In this document: positions 1 to 8,067 of the stretch, one piece after another
How the letters are laid out: every line of letters begins with the position of its first letter
How positions within the stretch are numbered: position 1 is the stretch's first letter
Assembly: GCA_900553675.1 (NCBI GenBank)
Contig: USEH01000019.1
Location: 1 to 18,547 of the forward strand
Reading direction: 5' to 3'
Length of the DNA: 18,547 bases
From: an uncultured Ruminococcus sp.
GTDB lineage: Bacteria; Bacillota; Clostridia; Oscillospirales; Ruminococcaceae
Translations under genes and position numbers: made by a program
Notes under the pieces: model-generated
What the model was told of the DNA's origin: nothing
Seen by the model: only the letters and a program-made list of their open reading frames with translations
The model's database searches: none

Positions 1-1415
1 CGCTTTCGGGATGTTCGCAGCCCAAGTCCGACGAACCGTCTGTAACATCAACTGCCGATGAGGCTGCCGGATCCGACAAAACCGTGATATCCTGCACCTA
101 CAACAGCGCGGACGGAGTGTCAGCACCGCCTGAAAAGGAGGTCAACGAGTATCTTGAAAGTATGGGCTGCGATTTTACAGTAAGTTTTGTCCCCATAGAC
201 TACATAGGAAACGGACTGAAAAGGCTGGTTGAGAAGGGGACTCCGCCGGATATCGTATATACCGTCTGCCTCGAATTTGAGGATATGGAGACGACGGTGT
301 ACAGCAAGCTCTATTATGACGACATGTACCTGTGCCTGAACGATTATCTTTTCAACACGGAATCAGGCAAAAAGCTGTATGAAGCGTTTCCCGAAAAGCA
401 CTGGAACGAGCTGAAAGCGGGCGGCGGAATCTACGCCGTGGACGGCTCGCTCTCCACCCTGACAACCAACTTTGGGTATGTCTATGATAAGGCTTTGGTG
501 GAAAAATACGGCTATGATATATCGCTTTCCCCACTGGAGCAGCTTGACAAACTCAGTGAGATAGCAAAGGGTGAGAATACCGTTCCATTCCTGCTGGGCG
601 ACGACTTTTTCAGCGTTGCGGGATATACCGATTCAAGGCGGCTGGCAAAGGGAGTAGTGTTTGATGAAAAAACATGTAAGGCGATAAGCGTGCTTGAAGA
701 TGAGGAGTTTTTAAGCAGTATTGAGGTCGCATATACCCTCGCTCAGCAGGGTCTTGCAAACAGCGAAAATCGCTCAAACTATTTTGCCATGAGATTTTTC
801 TCGCCAGTGAATATGCAGAACGGCGTTCCGTTTGAGTATCAGAGCAGGACGGTACTGCCGCAGATGAAGAACTCGCCGAAGCTGCAAAGTCCGGTAAACG
901 TTATCGGGATATACAAAGATTCCGCCAACCCTGATAAGGCTTTTGAGTTTTTAAGCCTGTGCATAACCGCCCCGTATCTCAACAACCTTTTGACATACGG
1001 CGTTGAGGGCGGCAGCTGTAAAATCGACTCAGACGGCTATGTCACAAAGCGTTGGGACGGTGAAAGCTCTACCGTCAGCCAGTTTATAAACCGCTATATC
1101 GCTCACCCAAATTCCATTGAAAGATTTATGAAGATAAGCAGTGAGCAGTATGTTGACACAATGGAAGTGGCTGAGCAAAGACCTGCCGCCGCGGAATTTG
1201 TCGTGAATGTCGATTCGGTTTACGCCGAAAGCCAAGCCGTTGAGCTTGTTTTAAAGGAGATGTCAGCAGAGATAGTCGCGCCCGAAAAAGATGTTGACTT
1301 CAACGCCTTTGTGGGCAGCTACCGAAAAAAGCTGAGCGAAGTGGGCTTGCAGGCGATTATTGACGAAGAAACAGCCAGTACGCCGCTTTCGTATGGACAG
1401 ATGGTTGAACATTGA
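1..1415 (+). CDS. Extracellular solute-binding lipoprotein (family 1-type), 5' end outside window
   Basis: This is probably the substrate-binding lipoprotein of an ABC importer, likely for sugars; the substrate cannot be told. The frame is open to the left edge and its first visible residues read LSGCSQPKSDEP. LSGC is a lipobox, so the mature protein starts at the Cys encoded at 12-14 and only the signal peptide is missing. The GTG at 84 is therefore internal, not a start. After a Ser/Asp/Thr-rich linker comes a fold with family-1 features: PPDIVYTV near the N-terminus, NPDKAFEFLSL followed by LLTYGVEGG in the C-terminal lobe, and a terminal helix with YRKKLSEVGLQAIIDEE. The next lipoprotein gene starts 19 bp after the stop, so the two are probably co-transcribed. 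No permease genes are in view. The family is clear; the transport role is inferred. Confidence 0.8.
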   Translation, partial: LSGCSQPKSDEPSVTSTADEAAGSDKTVISCTYNSADGVSAPPEKEVNEYLESMGCDFTVSFVPIDYIGNGLKRLVEKGTPPDIVYTVCLEFEDMETTVYSKLYYDDMYLCLNDYLFNTESGKKLYEAFPEKHWNELKAGGGIYAVDGSLSTLTTNFGYVYDKALVEKYGYDISLSPLEQLDKLSEIAKGENTVPFLLGDDFFSVAGYTDSRRLAKGVVFDEKTCKAISVLEDEEFLSSIEVAYTLAQQGLANSENRSNYFAMRFFSPVNMQNGVPFEYQSRTVLPQMKNSPKLQSPVNVIGIYKDSANPDKAFEFLSLCITAPYLNNLLTYGVEGGSCKIDSDGYVTKRWDGESSTVSQFINRYIAHPNSIERFMKISSEQYVDTMEVAEQRPAAAEFVVNVDSVYAESQAVELVLKEMSAEIVAPEKDVDFNAFVGSYRKKLSEVGLQAIIDEETASTPLSYGQMVEH

Positions 1416-1434
1416 AAGCACAAGGAGGTAAGCT

Positions 1435-2528
1435 ATGCGCAATTTTAAGAGTAAACGTGTGAGCAGACTGAGTGTCAAGGGCAGAATCTCTCGCTTTTTT
1501 GTGACTGTATTGGCAGTTGTCTGCGCCTTGTTAGCGCTGACATCCTGCAAAAGCGAAGCCATCGACGGCGAAACCGAGTATTTTGGCGTGCTTAGCGGCA
1601 TAAACGTCATGTATAAAGACGGGATGTTCACCTTTGAAAATGGATTATTGAGCTATCTTAGCTTTGAAACCGAGAAAATCGTGCCGGTATGCTACAAGCC
1701 CAACTGCACCCATGATGAGGAAAGCGGCTGTCCTGCACTGATTTCGGGCGTGGGAACGATGTTTGTCTGCGGGAACAGTCTTTACACCTTTGAACATGGG
1801 TACAGCTGGGACAAAAAGAGGGGAGAGACAGTTATAACCACCACGCTGTTTGCTTCGTCGGTCAGCGGCACCGACAAGCACAAGGTCGCCGAAATAGAGG
1901 GCTGCTCCGTCCACGGCGGGGCATATGTAAAGGAAGGCAGAGCTTACTTCACCGCCTCCGAGGTCGAGTTTGACGAAACCGGCTCAAGCACAGGCTACAC
2001 AAAGGAGTATCTGTACGTCTGCGAGCTTGCGGACGGCAGCGTTGAAAGGCTTTTAGAGCTTGCAGACGGTCACAATGCCGCTTCGTGCATTGAAGGCTGC
2101 TTTGACGGAAGGCTTGTTTTGCAGCAAAACGATTGCAGCGACACCGTCAGCGACTACAACAACAGAAAATACAACTTTTATGACCCGCAAACAGGCGATA
2201 TCACGCCGATTGACGGCTTTGTAATCCGTGCACAGAAGGACTATCTCATCTTAAAAAAGGACGACGCGCTGGAAATCTACCCTGAAGGCACGATAAGTCG
2301 TATGTAATCAACGACCAAAGGTATGTCAGCCCCGAATGGGGCGGGTATGCAGTAGTTGACGGCAGGCTTATTCTCTCCGCCGACGGAATAGCCATGGATC
2401 TCGAATCAGAAAAGGAATACAAGACCGTTGCCTGTACGTTAATTGCACGCTATAACGGCGGGTTCATTGTGCGGACGCCGAAGCACGAATATCGCTTTGT
2501 CGCGGACAGCGAGTTCTATTCCGAGTAG
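1435..2528 (+). pseudogene. Propeller-like lipoprotein gene, frameshifted near 2286-2307
   Basis: The start ATG follows a strong AGGAGG site with 6 bases between them. The product has a basic N-terminus, a hydrophobic stretch (about residues 21-34) and a lipobox LTSC with Cys38, so it should be a membrane-anchored lipoprotein. The repeating hydrophobic/aromatic strands and the CYKPNCTHDEESGCPA segment resemble hypothetical Clostridia lipoproteins with a beta-propeller-like build; no function is known. The first frame stops at TAA 2305-2307 (290 residues). Similar sequence continues in the frame one base back, from about 2286 to TAG 2526-2528: DKSYVINDQRYVSPEWGGYA, then VVDGRLILSADGIAMDLE. One missing base near GGCACGATAAG would join the two into about 364 residues. 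This may be real inactivation or a sequencing error. Read as found, the product is truncated. Confidence 0.7.
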
Positions 2529-2561
2529 CAGTGCCGAAGCTGCCTCTATCGTCATAAAAAA

Positions 2562-2606
2562 CGGTGCAAGACCGCAATTAAGCGATTTTGCACCGATATT
2601 TTTTTA
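2562..2606. terminator. Bidirectional intrinsic terminator between convergent genes
   Basis: Inverted repeat CGGTGCAA (2562-2569) and TTGCACCG (2588-2595), with a loop of about 18 bases. On the plus strand it is followed by ATATTTTTTT. On the minus strand the hairpin is followed by TTTTTTATGAC. It sits between the lipoprotein gene (+) and the end of fhs (-), so it can stop transcription from both sides. Confidence 0.8.
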
Positions 2607-2616
2607 TATGCCGAAA

Positions 2617-4296
2617 TCAGAACAGTCCTGTAATAACACCGTTGTCGTCAACGTCTATTCTTTCAGCGGCGGGGGACTTGGGCAGACCGGGCATTGTCAT
2701 AATGTCGCCGGTCAGCACGACCACAAAGCCTGCGCCCGCAGAAACCTTGACGTTCTTGACGGTTACGGTGAAGCCCTCCGGCGCACCCAACAGCGCGGGA
2801 TTGTCCGAGAAGGAATACTGAGTTTTTGCAATGCAGACGGGCATATTGCCAAATCCAAGCTCGGTTAGCTTGGCAAGCTCCTTCTTTGCGTTCGGCATGA
2901 TGTTTATGCCAACACCGCCGTAAACCTTGGTGACAACAGCCTTAATCTTATCTTCAAGGCTCAGACCATCTTCATAGGAGAAGGTGAAGTGCGGGATCTC
3001 TTCCTCGCAGAGCCGAACAACCTCGCGTGCAAGCTCCTTGCCGCCTTCGCCGCCCTTTGCCCAGACGTCTGAAAGAACAACGTTTACGCCCAGTTCTTTA
3101 CATTTTTCAATGACGAGCGCAACCTCGGCGTCGGTGTCGGTGGGGAAGCGGTTTACAGCTACTACCGACGGCAGACCGTAAACGTTCTTGATGTTAGAAA
3201 CGTGCCTGAGCAGGTTGGGAAGACCCTTTTCCAAAGCTACAAGGTTTTCGCTTCCAAGCTCGGTCTTTGCAAGTCCGCCGTGCATCTTAAGCGCTCTGAC
3301 GGTTGCAACGATTACTACCGCAGAGGGGGTAAGTCCTGCCATTCTGCACTTGATGTCCAAAAACTTCTCCGCGCCCAGATCGGCTCCGAAGCCCGCTTCG
3401 GTTACGGCGTAGTCGCCCAGTTTCAGAGCAAGTCTTGTTGCAAGAACCGAGTTGCAGCCGTGGGCAATGTTTGCAAACGGACCGCCGTGTACAAGCGCAG
3501 GGGTGTGCTCTAAGGTCTGAACAAGGTTAGGCTTTAAAGCATCCTTTAACAAAGCTGCCATTGCGCCGACTGCCTTTAAGTCGCCGGCAGTAACCGGCTT
3601 GTCGTCGTAGGTGTAGCCAACGATAATGCGCGAAAGCCTTGCCTTAAGGTCGCTTATCGAGCTTGAAAGGCAGAATACTGCCATAATCTCGCTGGCGACG
3701 GTGATATCAAATCCATCCTCACGCGGGGTGCCGTTTACTCTTCCGCCCAGACCGTCAACAACGAATCTGAGCTGCCTGTCGTTCATGTCAACGCAGCGCT
3801 TCCATGTGATCCTCTTGGGGTCGATTCCAAGGGAGTTGCCCTGCTGAATGTGATTGTCAAGCATAGCGGCAAGAAGGTTGTTGGCAGCACCGATTGCGTG
3901 GAAGTCGCCGGTGAAGTGAAGGTTGATGTCCTCCATCGGGACAACCTGAGCGTATCCGCCGCCTGCGGCACCGCCCTTGATTCCGAAAACGGGACCTAAA
4001 GAAGGCTCACGCAGTGCAACCATAACGTTTTTGCCTATCTTTCTGAGACCGTCTGCCAAGCCGATGGTAGTGGTGGTTTTGCCCTCTCCGGCGGGAGTGG
4101 GGGTTATAGCGGTTACAAGAACCAGCTTGCCGTCGGGCTTTTTAACGTCGTTTAAAAGCTTTAAATCAACTTTAGCCTTGTATTTTCCGTACTGTTCGAG
4201 ATACTTGTCGTCGATTCCGGCAGTCTTGGCAACCTCGGCGATGGGCTGCATTTCAACCGACTGCGCAATTTCAATATCAGACTTGTAAGTAGCCAT
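2617..4296 (-). CDS. fhs: Formate--tetrahydrofolate ligase
   Basis: Cytosolic ATP-dependent ligation of formate to tetrahydrofolate, giving 10-formyl-THF for purine and fMet-tRNA synthesis (or used in reverse). The 559 residues match the usual family length. Visible landmarks are the P-loop [12 protein letters not shown] (about 65-76), the first family signature [11 protein letters not shown] (about 105-115) with [10 protein letters not shown] just before it, and the second signature [12 protein letters not shown]. The ATG at 4296 is preceded by AAAGGAAG with an 8-base gap. It is the last gene of the FNT-glyA-fhs run, 36 bp after glyA, and ends at the bidirectional terminator. Control is expected from the ZTP riboswitch at the head of the operon. 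The identification is firm. Confidence 0.97.
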   Translation of the reverse strand: MATYKSDIEIAQSVEMQPIAEVAKTAGIDDKYLEQYGKYKAKVDLKLLNDVKKPDGKLVLVTAITPTPAGEGKTTTTIGLADGLRKIGKNVMVALREPSLGPVFGIKGGAAGGGYAQVVPMEDINLHFTGDFHAIGAANNLLAAMLDNHIQQGNSLGIDPKRITWKRCVDMNDRQLRFVVDGLGGRVNGTPREDGFDITVASEIMAVFCLSSSISDLKARLSRIIVGYTYDDKPVTAGDLKAVGAMAALLKDALKPNLVQTLEHTPALVHGGPFANIAHGCNSVLATRLALKLGDYAVTEAGFGADLGAEKFLDIKCRMAGLTPSAVVIVATVRALKMHGGLAKTELGSENLVALEKGLPNLLRHVSNIKNVYGLPSVVAVNRFPTDTDAEVALVIEKCKELGVNVVLSDVWAKGGEGGKELAREVVRLCEEEIPHFTFSYEDGLSLEDKIKAVVTKVYGGVGINIMPNAKKELAKLTELGFGNMPVCIAKTQYSFSDNPALLGAPEGFTVTVKNVKVSAGAGFVVVLTGDIMTMPGLPKSPAAERIDVDDNGVITGLF

Positions 4297-4332
4297 GTCA
4301 ATATCTTCCTTTCTTTAGCAAAAGCCAATCAA

Positions 4333-5571
4333 TTAGTCCTCGTAAATCGGGAATCTGTCGCAAAGCTCAATTACCTCGCGGGTGATTCTTTCCTTGTTGC
4401 CCTCAAAATCTTTGATGATGTCTGCAATCCAGCCTGCAATAAGCTTCATTTCAGGCTCTTTAAAGCCTCTTGTCGTAACTGCCGGTGTGCCGATTCTTAA
4501 GCCGCTTGTGATGAACGGACTTTCGGGGTCGTTTGGTATTGCGTTCTTGTTTGCAGTGATGTGCACCTCGTCAAGCCGGTGTTCAAGCTCCTTGCCGGTT
4601 ACTCCTGTTCCGCGAAGGTCTAAAAGCATAAGGTGATTGTCGGTTCCGCCCGAAACAAGGTTGATTCCCTTTGCGATAAGCTCATGCGAAAGCACCTGAG
4701 CGTTGGTGACAATCTGCTGCTGATAAGTCTTGAAATCGTCTGTAAGAGCCTCTCCGAATGCGACAGCCTTGGCAGCGATTATGTGCATAAGCGGTCCGCC
4801 CTGAGTTCCGGGGAAGATTGCCTTGTCTATCTGCTTTGCATACTGCTCGCGGCAGAGGATAAGTCCGCCTCTGGGACCTCTTAAGGTCTTGTGGGTGGTG
4901 GTTGTGACAACATCAGCATACGGAACAGGGGAGGGGTGAAGTCCCGCGGCGACAAGTCCTGCAATGTGTGCCATATCAACCATCAGGTATGCGCCAACCT
5001 TGTCGGCAATCTCGCGGAAGCGCTTGAAATCTATGATTCTGGGGTAAGCAGAAGCACCCGCCAAGATAAGTTTTGGCTTGTTTTCTATTGCTAAGCGCTC
5101 AACCTCGTCGTAGTCGATGGTCTGAGTGTCGTCCGAAACGCCGTAGGGGACAATCTTGAAATATTTACCCGAGATGTTTACCGGCGAGCCATGGGAGAGG
5201 TGTCCGCCGTGGGCAAGACTCATGGAAAGCACGGTATCTCCTGGCTGCAAAAGCGCGAAGAATACTGCCAAATTTGCGTTTGCTCCGCAGTGGGGCTGAA
5301 CGTTTGCATGCTCCGCTCCGAAAAGCTTGCAGGCACGTTTACGCGCGATTTCCTCAACCTCGTCAACATACTGACAGCCGCCGTAGTAGCGTTTTCCGGG
5401 GTAGCCCTCGGCGTACTTGTTGGTAAGCACTCCGCCCGCAGCAGTCAGAACTCCCTCGGAAACAATGTTTTCCGAAGCAATAAGCTCGATGTTGTGACGC
5501 TGGCGTGAAAGCTCGCGCTCGCAGGAGGCGGCGACTTCGGGGTCGAATTTTTTTAGGTTTTCAAAAAACAT
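4333..5571 (-). CDS. glyA: Serine hydroxymethyltransferase
   Basis: PLP enzyme converting serine + THF to glycine + 5,10-methylene-THF, the main one-carbon entry point; cytosolic. With the start at 5571 the protein has 412 residues, normal for the family. It begins [14 protein letters not shown] and shows [11 protein letters not shown] (about 28-38), the cofactor-binding DMAHIAGL (Asp199, His202) and the PLP-lysine motif [15 protein letters not shown] with Lys228. A longer in-frame start at 5682 would add 37 unrelated residues overlapping the upstream gene. The start at 5571 has AAAGGAG 8 bases upstream, so the shorter form is chosen. It lies 37 bp after the FNT gene and 36 bp before fhs, an operon pairing SHMT and formate-THF ligase around the same folate pool. 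Confidence 0.97.
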   Translation of the reverse strand: MFFENLKKFDPEVAASCERELSRQRHNIELIASENIVSEGVLTAAGGVLTNKYAEGYPGKRYYGGCQYVDEVEEIARKRACKLFGAEHANVQPHCGANANLAVFFALLQPGDTVLSMSLAHGGHLSHGSPVNISGKYFKIVPYGVSDDTQTIDYDEVERLAIENKPKLILAGASAYPRIIDFKRFREIADKVGAYLMVDMAHIAGLVAAGLHPSPVPYADVVTTTTHKTLRGPRGGLILCREQYAKQIDKAIFPGTQGGPLMHIIAAKAVAFGEALTDDFKTYQQQIVTNAQVLSHELIAKGINLVSGGTDNHLMLLDLRGTGVTGKELEHRLDEVHITANKNAIPNDPESPFITSGLRIGTPAVTTRGFKEPEMKLIAGWIADIIKDFEGNKERITREVIELCDRFPIYED

Positions 5572-5608
5572 GATATTCGCTCCTTTAAAATGTATTTTAT
5601 TGTATTTA

Positions 5609-6223
5609 TCAACTCTTTTTTGGGGACGAGAATCTGATAAGATAGCAAATTCCCATTGCGCCGATGGTGTTGCCCAGAACAACGCTTAAAATAAACCAAA
5701 GATAGCTAAGACTAAAGCTTCCGGCAAGTGCAAAGTAGAACATATCTGCGATGGAGTGCTCAAAGCCGCTCAGAATGAATACCGGTATGCAGAAAAGCAC
5801 GCCCATAGGTGTTTTAAATTCCTTGAAGATTTTAACAGCTACATACATAAGTATTCCGCACATAGCTCCCAAAATTACAGCTTTAAGGCAGCCGCCTTCA
5901 AGCTTTGCCGAACACGCCGCCTGAGCTTTCTCTACGATGGCAGGGCTTGCATAGGCGCAGAGAAGACCGAAAAGGGTTGCACCGACAAAGTTGCCCGCAA
6001 GTCCCAAGCCCAGAACCGGCAGATTGGATTCTTCAAATTTCTCGGCAAGATATCCGATTCTTCCGGTGTAGAGATACATTCCCAAATAGCATATCGAGAG
6101 CAGCGCGACCGAGAAAAAGCTTGCCCCGACATACTTGTTGTCGCAGCTCATGTAAACCGCTCCGCCAATACCAACCATGATTCCGGCGGCGATTCCGGAG
6201 ATAAATGCGTTTTTTAATGACAT
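5609..6223 (-). CDS. Formate/nitrite transporter (FNT) family channel, short form
   Basis: Integral membrane protein of 204 residues with six predicted helices (roughly 7-26, 33-58, 69-92, 112-132, 138-168, 174-197), the FNT fold. The signature [13 protein letters not shown] carries the conserved pore histidine (His156), and GNTIGA in the last helix is also typical. The protein is shorter than the usual 250-280 residues of FocA/NirC, with short loops and tails. As first gene of an operon with glyA and fhs, and under a ZTP riboswitch, its likely substrate is formate, supplying Fhs; this is inferred from context. The ATG at 6223 follows AAAGGCAGGA with about 9 bases between them, and the riboswitch terminator ends about 40 bases upstream. 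Confidence 0.9.
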   Translation of the reverse strand: MSLKNAFISGIAAGIMVGIGGAVYMSCDNKYVGASFFSVALLSICYLGMYLYTGRIGYLAEKFEESNLPVLGLGLAGNFVGATLFGLLCAYASPAIVEKAQAACSAKLEGGCLKAVILGAMCGILMYVAVKIFKEFKTPMGVLFCIPVFILSGFEHSIADMFYFALAGSFSLSYLWFILSVVLGNTIGAMGICYLIRFSSPKKS

Positions 6224-6261
6224 TTCAATCAGTCCTGCCTTTCAGATATTAAATCGCAAAC

Positions 6262-6304
6262 AAAAAAGGACAGACTACCCGAAACTAAAAGGATAGCTCT
6301 GCCC
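6262..6304 (-). terminator. Intrinsic terminator of the ZTP riboswitch
   Basis: Read on the minus strand, GGGCAGAGCTATCC (6304-6291) pairs with GGGTAGTCTGTCC (6280-6268) with one bulged G, and is followed by TTTTTTG (6267-6261). Its 5' arm uses the GGGC that ends the aptamer core, so aptamer and terminator folding compete. Ligand binding should favour read-through into the FNT gene. Confidence 0.9.
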
Positions 6305-6370
6305 AGACGGTCGGCAATTAATTATTTCCGCTCCCACTGTGTCAAGCCACATACCGTCAGTCACGGAAAT
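6301..6370 (-). ncRNA. ZTP (pfl) riboswitch aptamer
   Basis: Read on the minus strand. P1: ATTTCC (6370-6365) pairs with GGAAAT at the end of the first subdomain. After P1 come the conserved CGTGACTG, a short P2 (TGTG/CACA), then GGGAGC. An A/T linker leads to the second conserved strand GCCGACCGTCTGGGC. GACGG after CGTGACT can pair with CCGTC in that strand, giving the pseudoknot of this class. Known members bind ZTP/ZMP and control one-carbon and purine genes such as glyA, fhs and formate transporters, exactly the genes downstream. With the overlapping terminator this should act as an ON switch. The THF riboswitch was considered but the conserved strands do not fit it. Confidence 0.92.
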
Positions 6371-6380
6371 CGCTAAGGTT

Positions 6381-6409
6381 AGTATAGCATTTAATCATGC
6401 TTCTGTCAA
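6381..6409 (-). promoter_or_regulatory. Promoter of the FNT-glyA-fhs operon
   Basis: TTGACA (6409-6404), 17-bp spacer, TATACT (6386-6381), with an extended -10 (TGC before it). Transcription should start near 6374, only a few bases before riboswitch P1, giving a leader of about 150 nt. The spacer carries an inverted repeat AGCAT-N6-ATGCT (6386-6401). Confidence 0.9.
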
Positions 6410-6454
6410 CTAAGTTTTGAAGAAAAGAAAGAGAATTTTTCGGCGGCTTTTTTA

Positions 6455-7655
6455 TCACTTTTCGACAAGCCCAAGCAAAATTCTGCTCTCGCGCAGGGTG
6501 GGGCTTTGGTCGTAGTCGTATTCAATTGTCTGGATGTTTATGTCCTTATATCTATCCTTTAAGCTGCGCAGGATTCCTCTTTCGCAGACATGGCTTACAA
6601 GGCAGCCGAACGGGTGGACAATAAGCACGTTTTTGCAGCCATTTTCAATCGCCTGAACCACCTCGGCAGCAATCAGCCAACCGTCGCCGTTGGTGCAGAA
6701 GCTTGAAATTATGCCGTCAGCCTTTTTTCTGAGCTCCGAAAAGGAGTAGTCGGTTTCATATCCTTGTGCACGAACGGCTTTAAGCATTTCAAGCTGAAGC
6801 TTTTCCATAATTCTGATGACAAAATCAAAGACTCTCGCCGCAGCCTTGCTTTTGTGCTGTAGCATAAACGAGGTTTTTTCGCTGTCCGCGACGTATATTA
6901 TATAGTTGGCAAACCCGCCGAAGTAAACCTCGCAGCCGTTGTCTGCAAGATACTTTTCCAGCTTATGGTTTCCCAGCGAGGAATACTTAATATATCTCGC
7001 CGACGACGCCGACCCGCTTCTTTTTCACGTCCGATACTTTAACTTTTTTAAAGGCTTTGATGATTTCTGAATACATCTCGGCGCGCTTGACCTTGCCCGA
7101 CTTTATTGCATTGCAAGCGTACTCCTCGGCTTTTTTGTAGACCTTATCGGTCTCGCCCGAAATAATCTCATAAGGCTTTGTCTGCTGGTACAAAAGCATC
7201 ATCAGGTCGCCAATGCACACCGCAGCCGCTGCGTTTTTTACAAGCTTAGGCGTGATTTTAAAGCCCGGGTGCCGCTCCTGTCCCCTGAAATTAAGAGATA
7301 TTACCGGAGCATTATACCCCAGCTTTTCAAGAGTTTCAATAAGCAGATTGTAGATGTTACCGGCACGGCAGGCTCCACCCGCCTGAGGCTCCATAAAGGC
7401 AAGAGAGTGGCAGTCCCCGCCGTTTTTGCGAATCGTCTCCAAAACCTGACCGACAATCAGAACGGTGGGGTAGCAGTAATCCGAGCTTATGTATCTTAAA
7501 GCCTCGTATTTAGAGGGCGGCTCGTTGCTGTGCATGATGTCAATTTTGTAGCCCGAGGCTTCAAAGGCGGCTTTTAAAAACGCAGAGTGATATTCCAGCA
7601 TCTGCGGAAGCATTATTGTTCTGTTTTTTCTGTCCGACTTGGTGAATTTAACCAT
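6455..7655 (-). pseudogene. 2-hydroxyacyl-CoA dehydratase/activase-associated (HgdB-like) protein, split by a frameshift
   Basis: Two adjacent reading frames make one protein of about 398 residues. The first (7655 to TAA 6987-6989, 222 residues) begins MVKFTKSDRKNRTIMLPQML and has the Cys-containing family motifs SSDYCYPTVLIVGQ and GGACRAGNIY. It ends VGVVGEIY. The second frame resumes at once with KYSSLGNHKLEKYL and ends with the motif HPFGCLVSHVCERG. Members of this family read GEIYIK(Y/F) here, so loss of one AT pair from the run at 6990-6995 explains the break. The fold matches the C-terminal part of large clostridial CoA-activase proteins and stand-alone dehydratase subunits that bind a 4Fe-4S cluster through such cysteines. 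The substrate is unknown. No activase gene is nearby. The ATG at 7655 has only a weak ribosome site. Confidence 0.75.
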
Positions 7656-7690
7656 AATATCTGCCCAGAGCTTTCGTTGTTGATAGTTTA

Positions 7691-7718
7691 ATTATAGCAT
7701 TTATGCTAAAAATGTCAA
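7691..7718 (-). promoter_or_regulatory. Promoter of the dehydratase-like gene
   Basis: TTGACA (7718-7713), 16-bp spacer, TATAAT (7696-7691), extended -10 with TGC in front. The spacer holds an inverted repeat AGCAT-AA-ATGCT (7696-7707), which could be an operator or chance. The predicted start near 7684 gives a leader of about 30 nt. Confidence 0.85.
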
Positions 7719-7720
7719 CC

Positions 7721-7756
7721 AAAAAATCGGCACAGCGTTATTTCACTGTGCCGATT
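7721..7756 (-). terminator. Intrinsic terminator overlapping the end of the 59-residue ORF
   Basis: On the minus strand an 11-bp perfect stem AATCGGCACAG (7756-7746) / CTGTGCCGATT (7735-7725) is followed by a T run (7726-7721). The 5' arm encodes the last residues of the small protein and the stop codon (7738-7740) lies in the loop. Only two bases separate the T run from the -35 box of the next gene. Confidence 0.92.
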
Positions 7757-7917
7757 CCGTCAACAATAGCTCTCATTTCGCGCTTTGAAGAAACGCCCTT
7801 CGCCTTTTGTATGATACTTTGTTTTTCGGCTTCAGACATTCCCTCAAACCGCTTCATGGCGGACTCGTTCTGAGAAAGTGCCATGCCTAAGCCAAGCGGC
7901 AAATCCCGTTGATTCAT
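7738..7917 (-). CDS. Conserved small protein, 59 residues, unknown function
   Basis: The start ATG at 7917 is preceded by a near-perfect GGAGGTGA with 5 bases between them. Longer in-frame starts upstream (to 8145) would run through the divergent sigma-factor promoter and into that gene, so they are rejected. The product is charged and probably helical, with segments LPLGLGMALSQNESAMKRF and MSEAEKQSIIQKAK, and no membrane segment. Similar short proteins with an N-terminal 'LP-GFGMALAQN' pattern occur in Clostridia, from memory rather than a search; their function is not known. The C-terminal codons form the stem of the gene's own terminator. It is transcribed divergently from the sigma factor and is separated from the dehydratase gene by terminator and promoter, so it is probably monocistronic. 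No convincing promoter was found. Confidence 0.8.
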   Translation of the reverse strand: MNQRDLPLGLGMALSQNESAMKRFEGMSEAEKQSIIQKAKGVSSKREMRAIVDGIGTVK

Positions 7918-7981
7918 TATAATCACCTCCGTGGATATTGTCTGCAAAAGGAGGAAAATCATACTCGCCGCGCCGTAAATC

Positions 7982-8010
7982 TTGATAAAAACATAAAATA
8001 ATGCTACAAT
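7982..8010 (+). promoter_or_regulatory. Promoter of the sigma/anti-sigma pair
   Basis: TTGATA (7982-7987), 17-bp spacer, TACAAT (8005-8010), preceded by TGC as an extended -10. This is a housekeeping-type promoter, not an obvious ECF-type one. Transcription from about 8017 leaves almost no leader before the TTG at 8023, which argues against that codon as the start. Confidence 0.8.
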
Positions 8011-8067
8011 ATCTGTAACGTTTTGCCCGCAGAACCGTCTAATAGTGAGAAAGCAAAAAAGAGGGTG

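Noticed and set aside
84..86. GTG at 84 as start of the solute-binding protein
   Set aside because: The frame is open to the left edge and shows a lipobox LSGC upstream, so this codon is internal.
2253..2285. Programmed -1 frameshift at the slippery heptamer A AAA AAG in the lipoprotein gene
   Set aside because: The heptamer is in the right phase and the direction fits, but the -1 frame meets TGA at 2283-2285 before the downstream coding continues, so slipping there cannot make the long protein.
2443..2868. Plus-strand ORF of 141 residues
   Set aside because: It lies over the bidirectional terminator and antisense to fhs, with no ribosome site or family resemblance.
2984..4288. Several long open frames antisense to fhs
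   Set aside because: They mirror the codon pattern of a strongly coding gene on the other strand and have no ribosome sites.
5572..5682. N-terminal extension of glyA by 37 residues
   Set aside because: The extra residues do not resemble SHMT, overlap the FNT gene's end, and a good ribosome site precedes the ATG at 5571.
6301..6370. THF riboswitch in the one-carbon operon leader
   Set aside because: The conserved CGTGACTG, GGGAGC and CCGTCTGGGC strands and the pseudoknot match the ZTP class instead.
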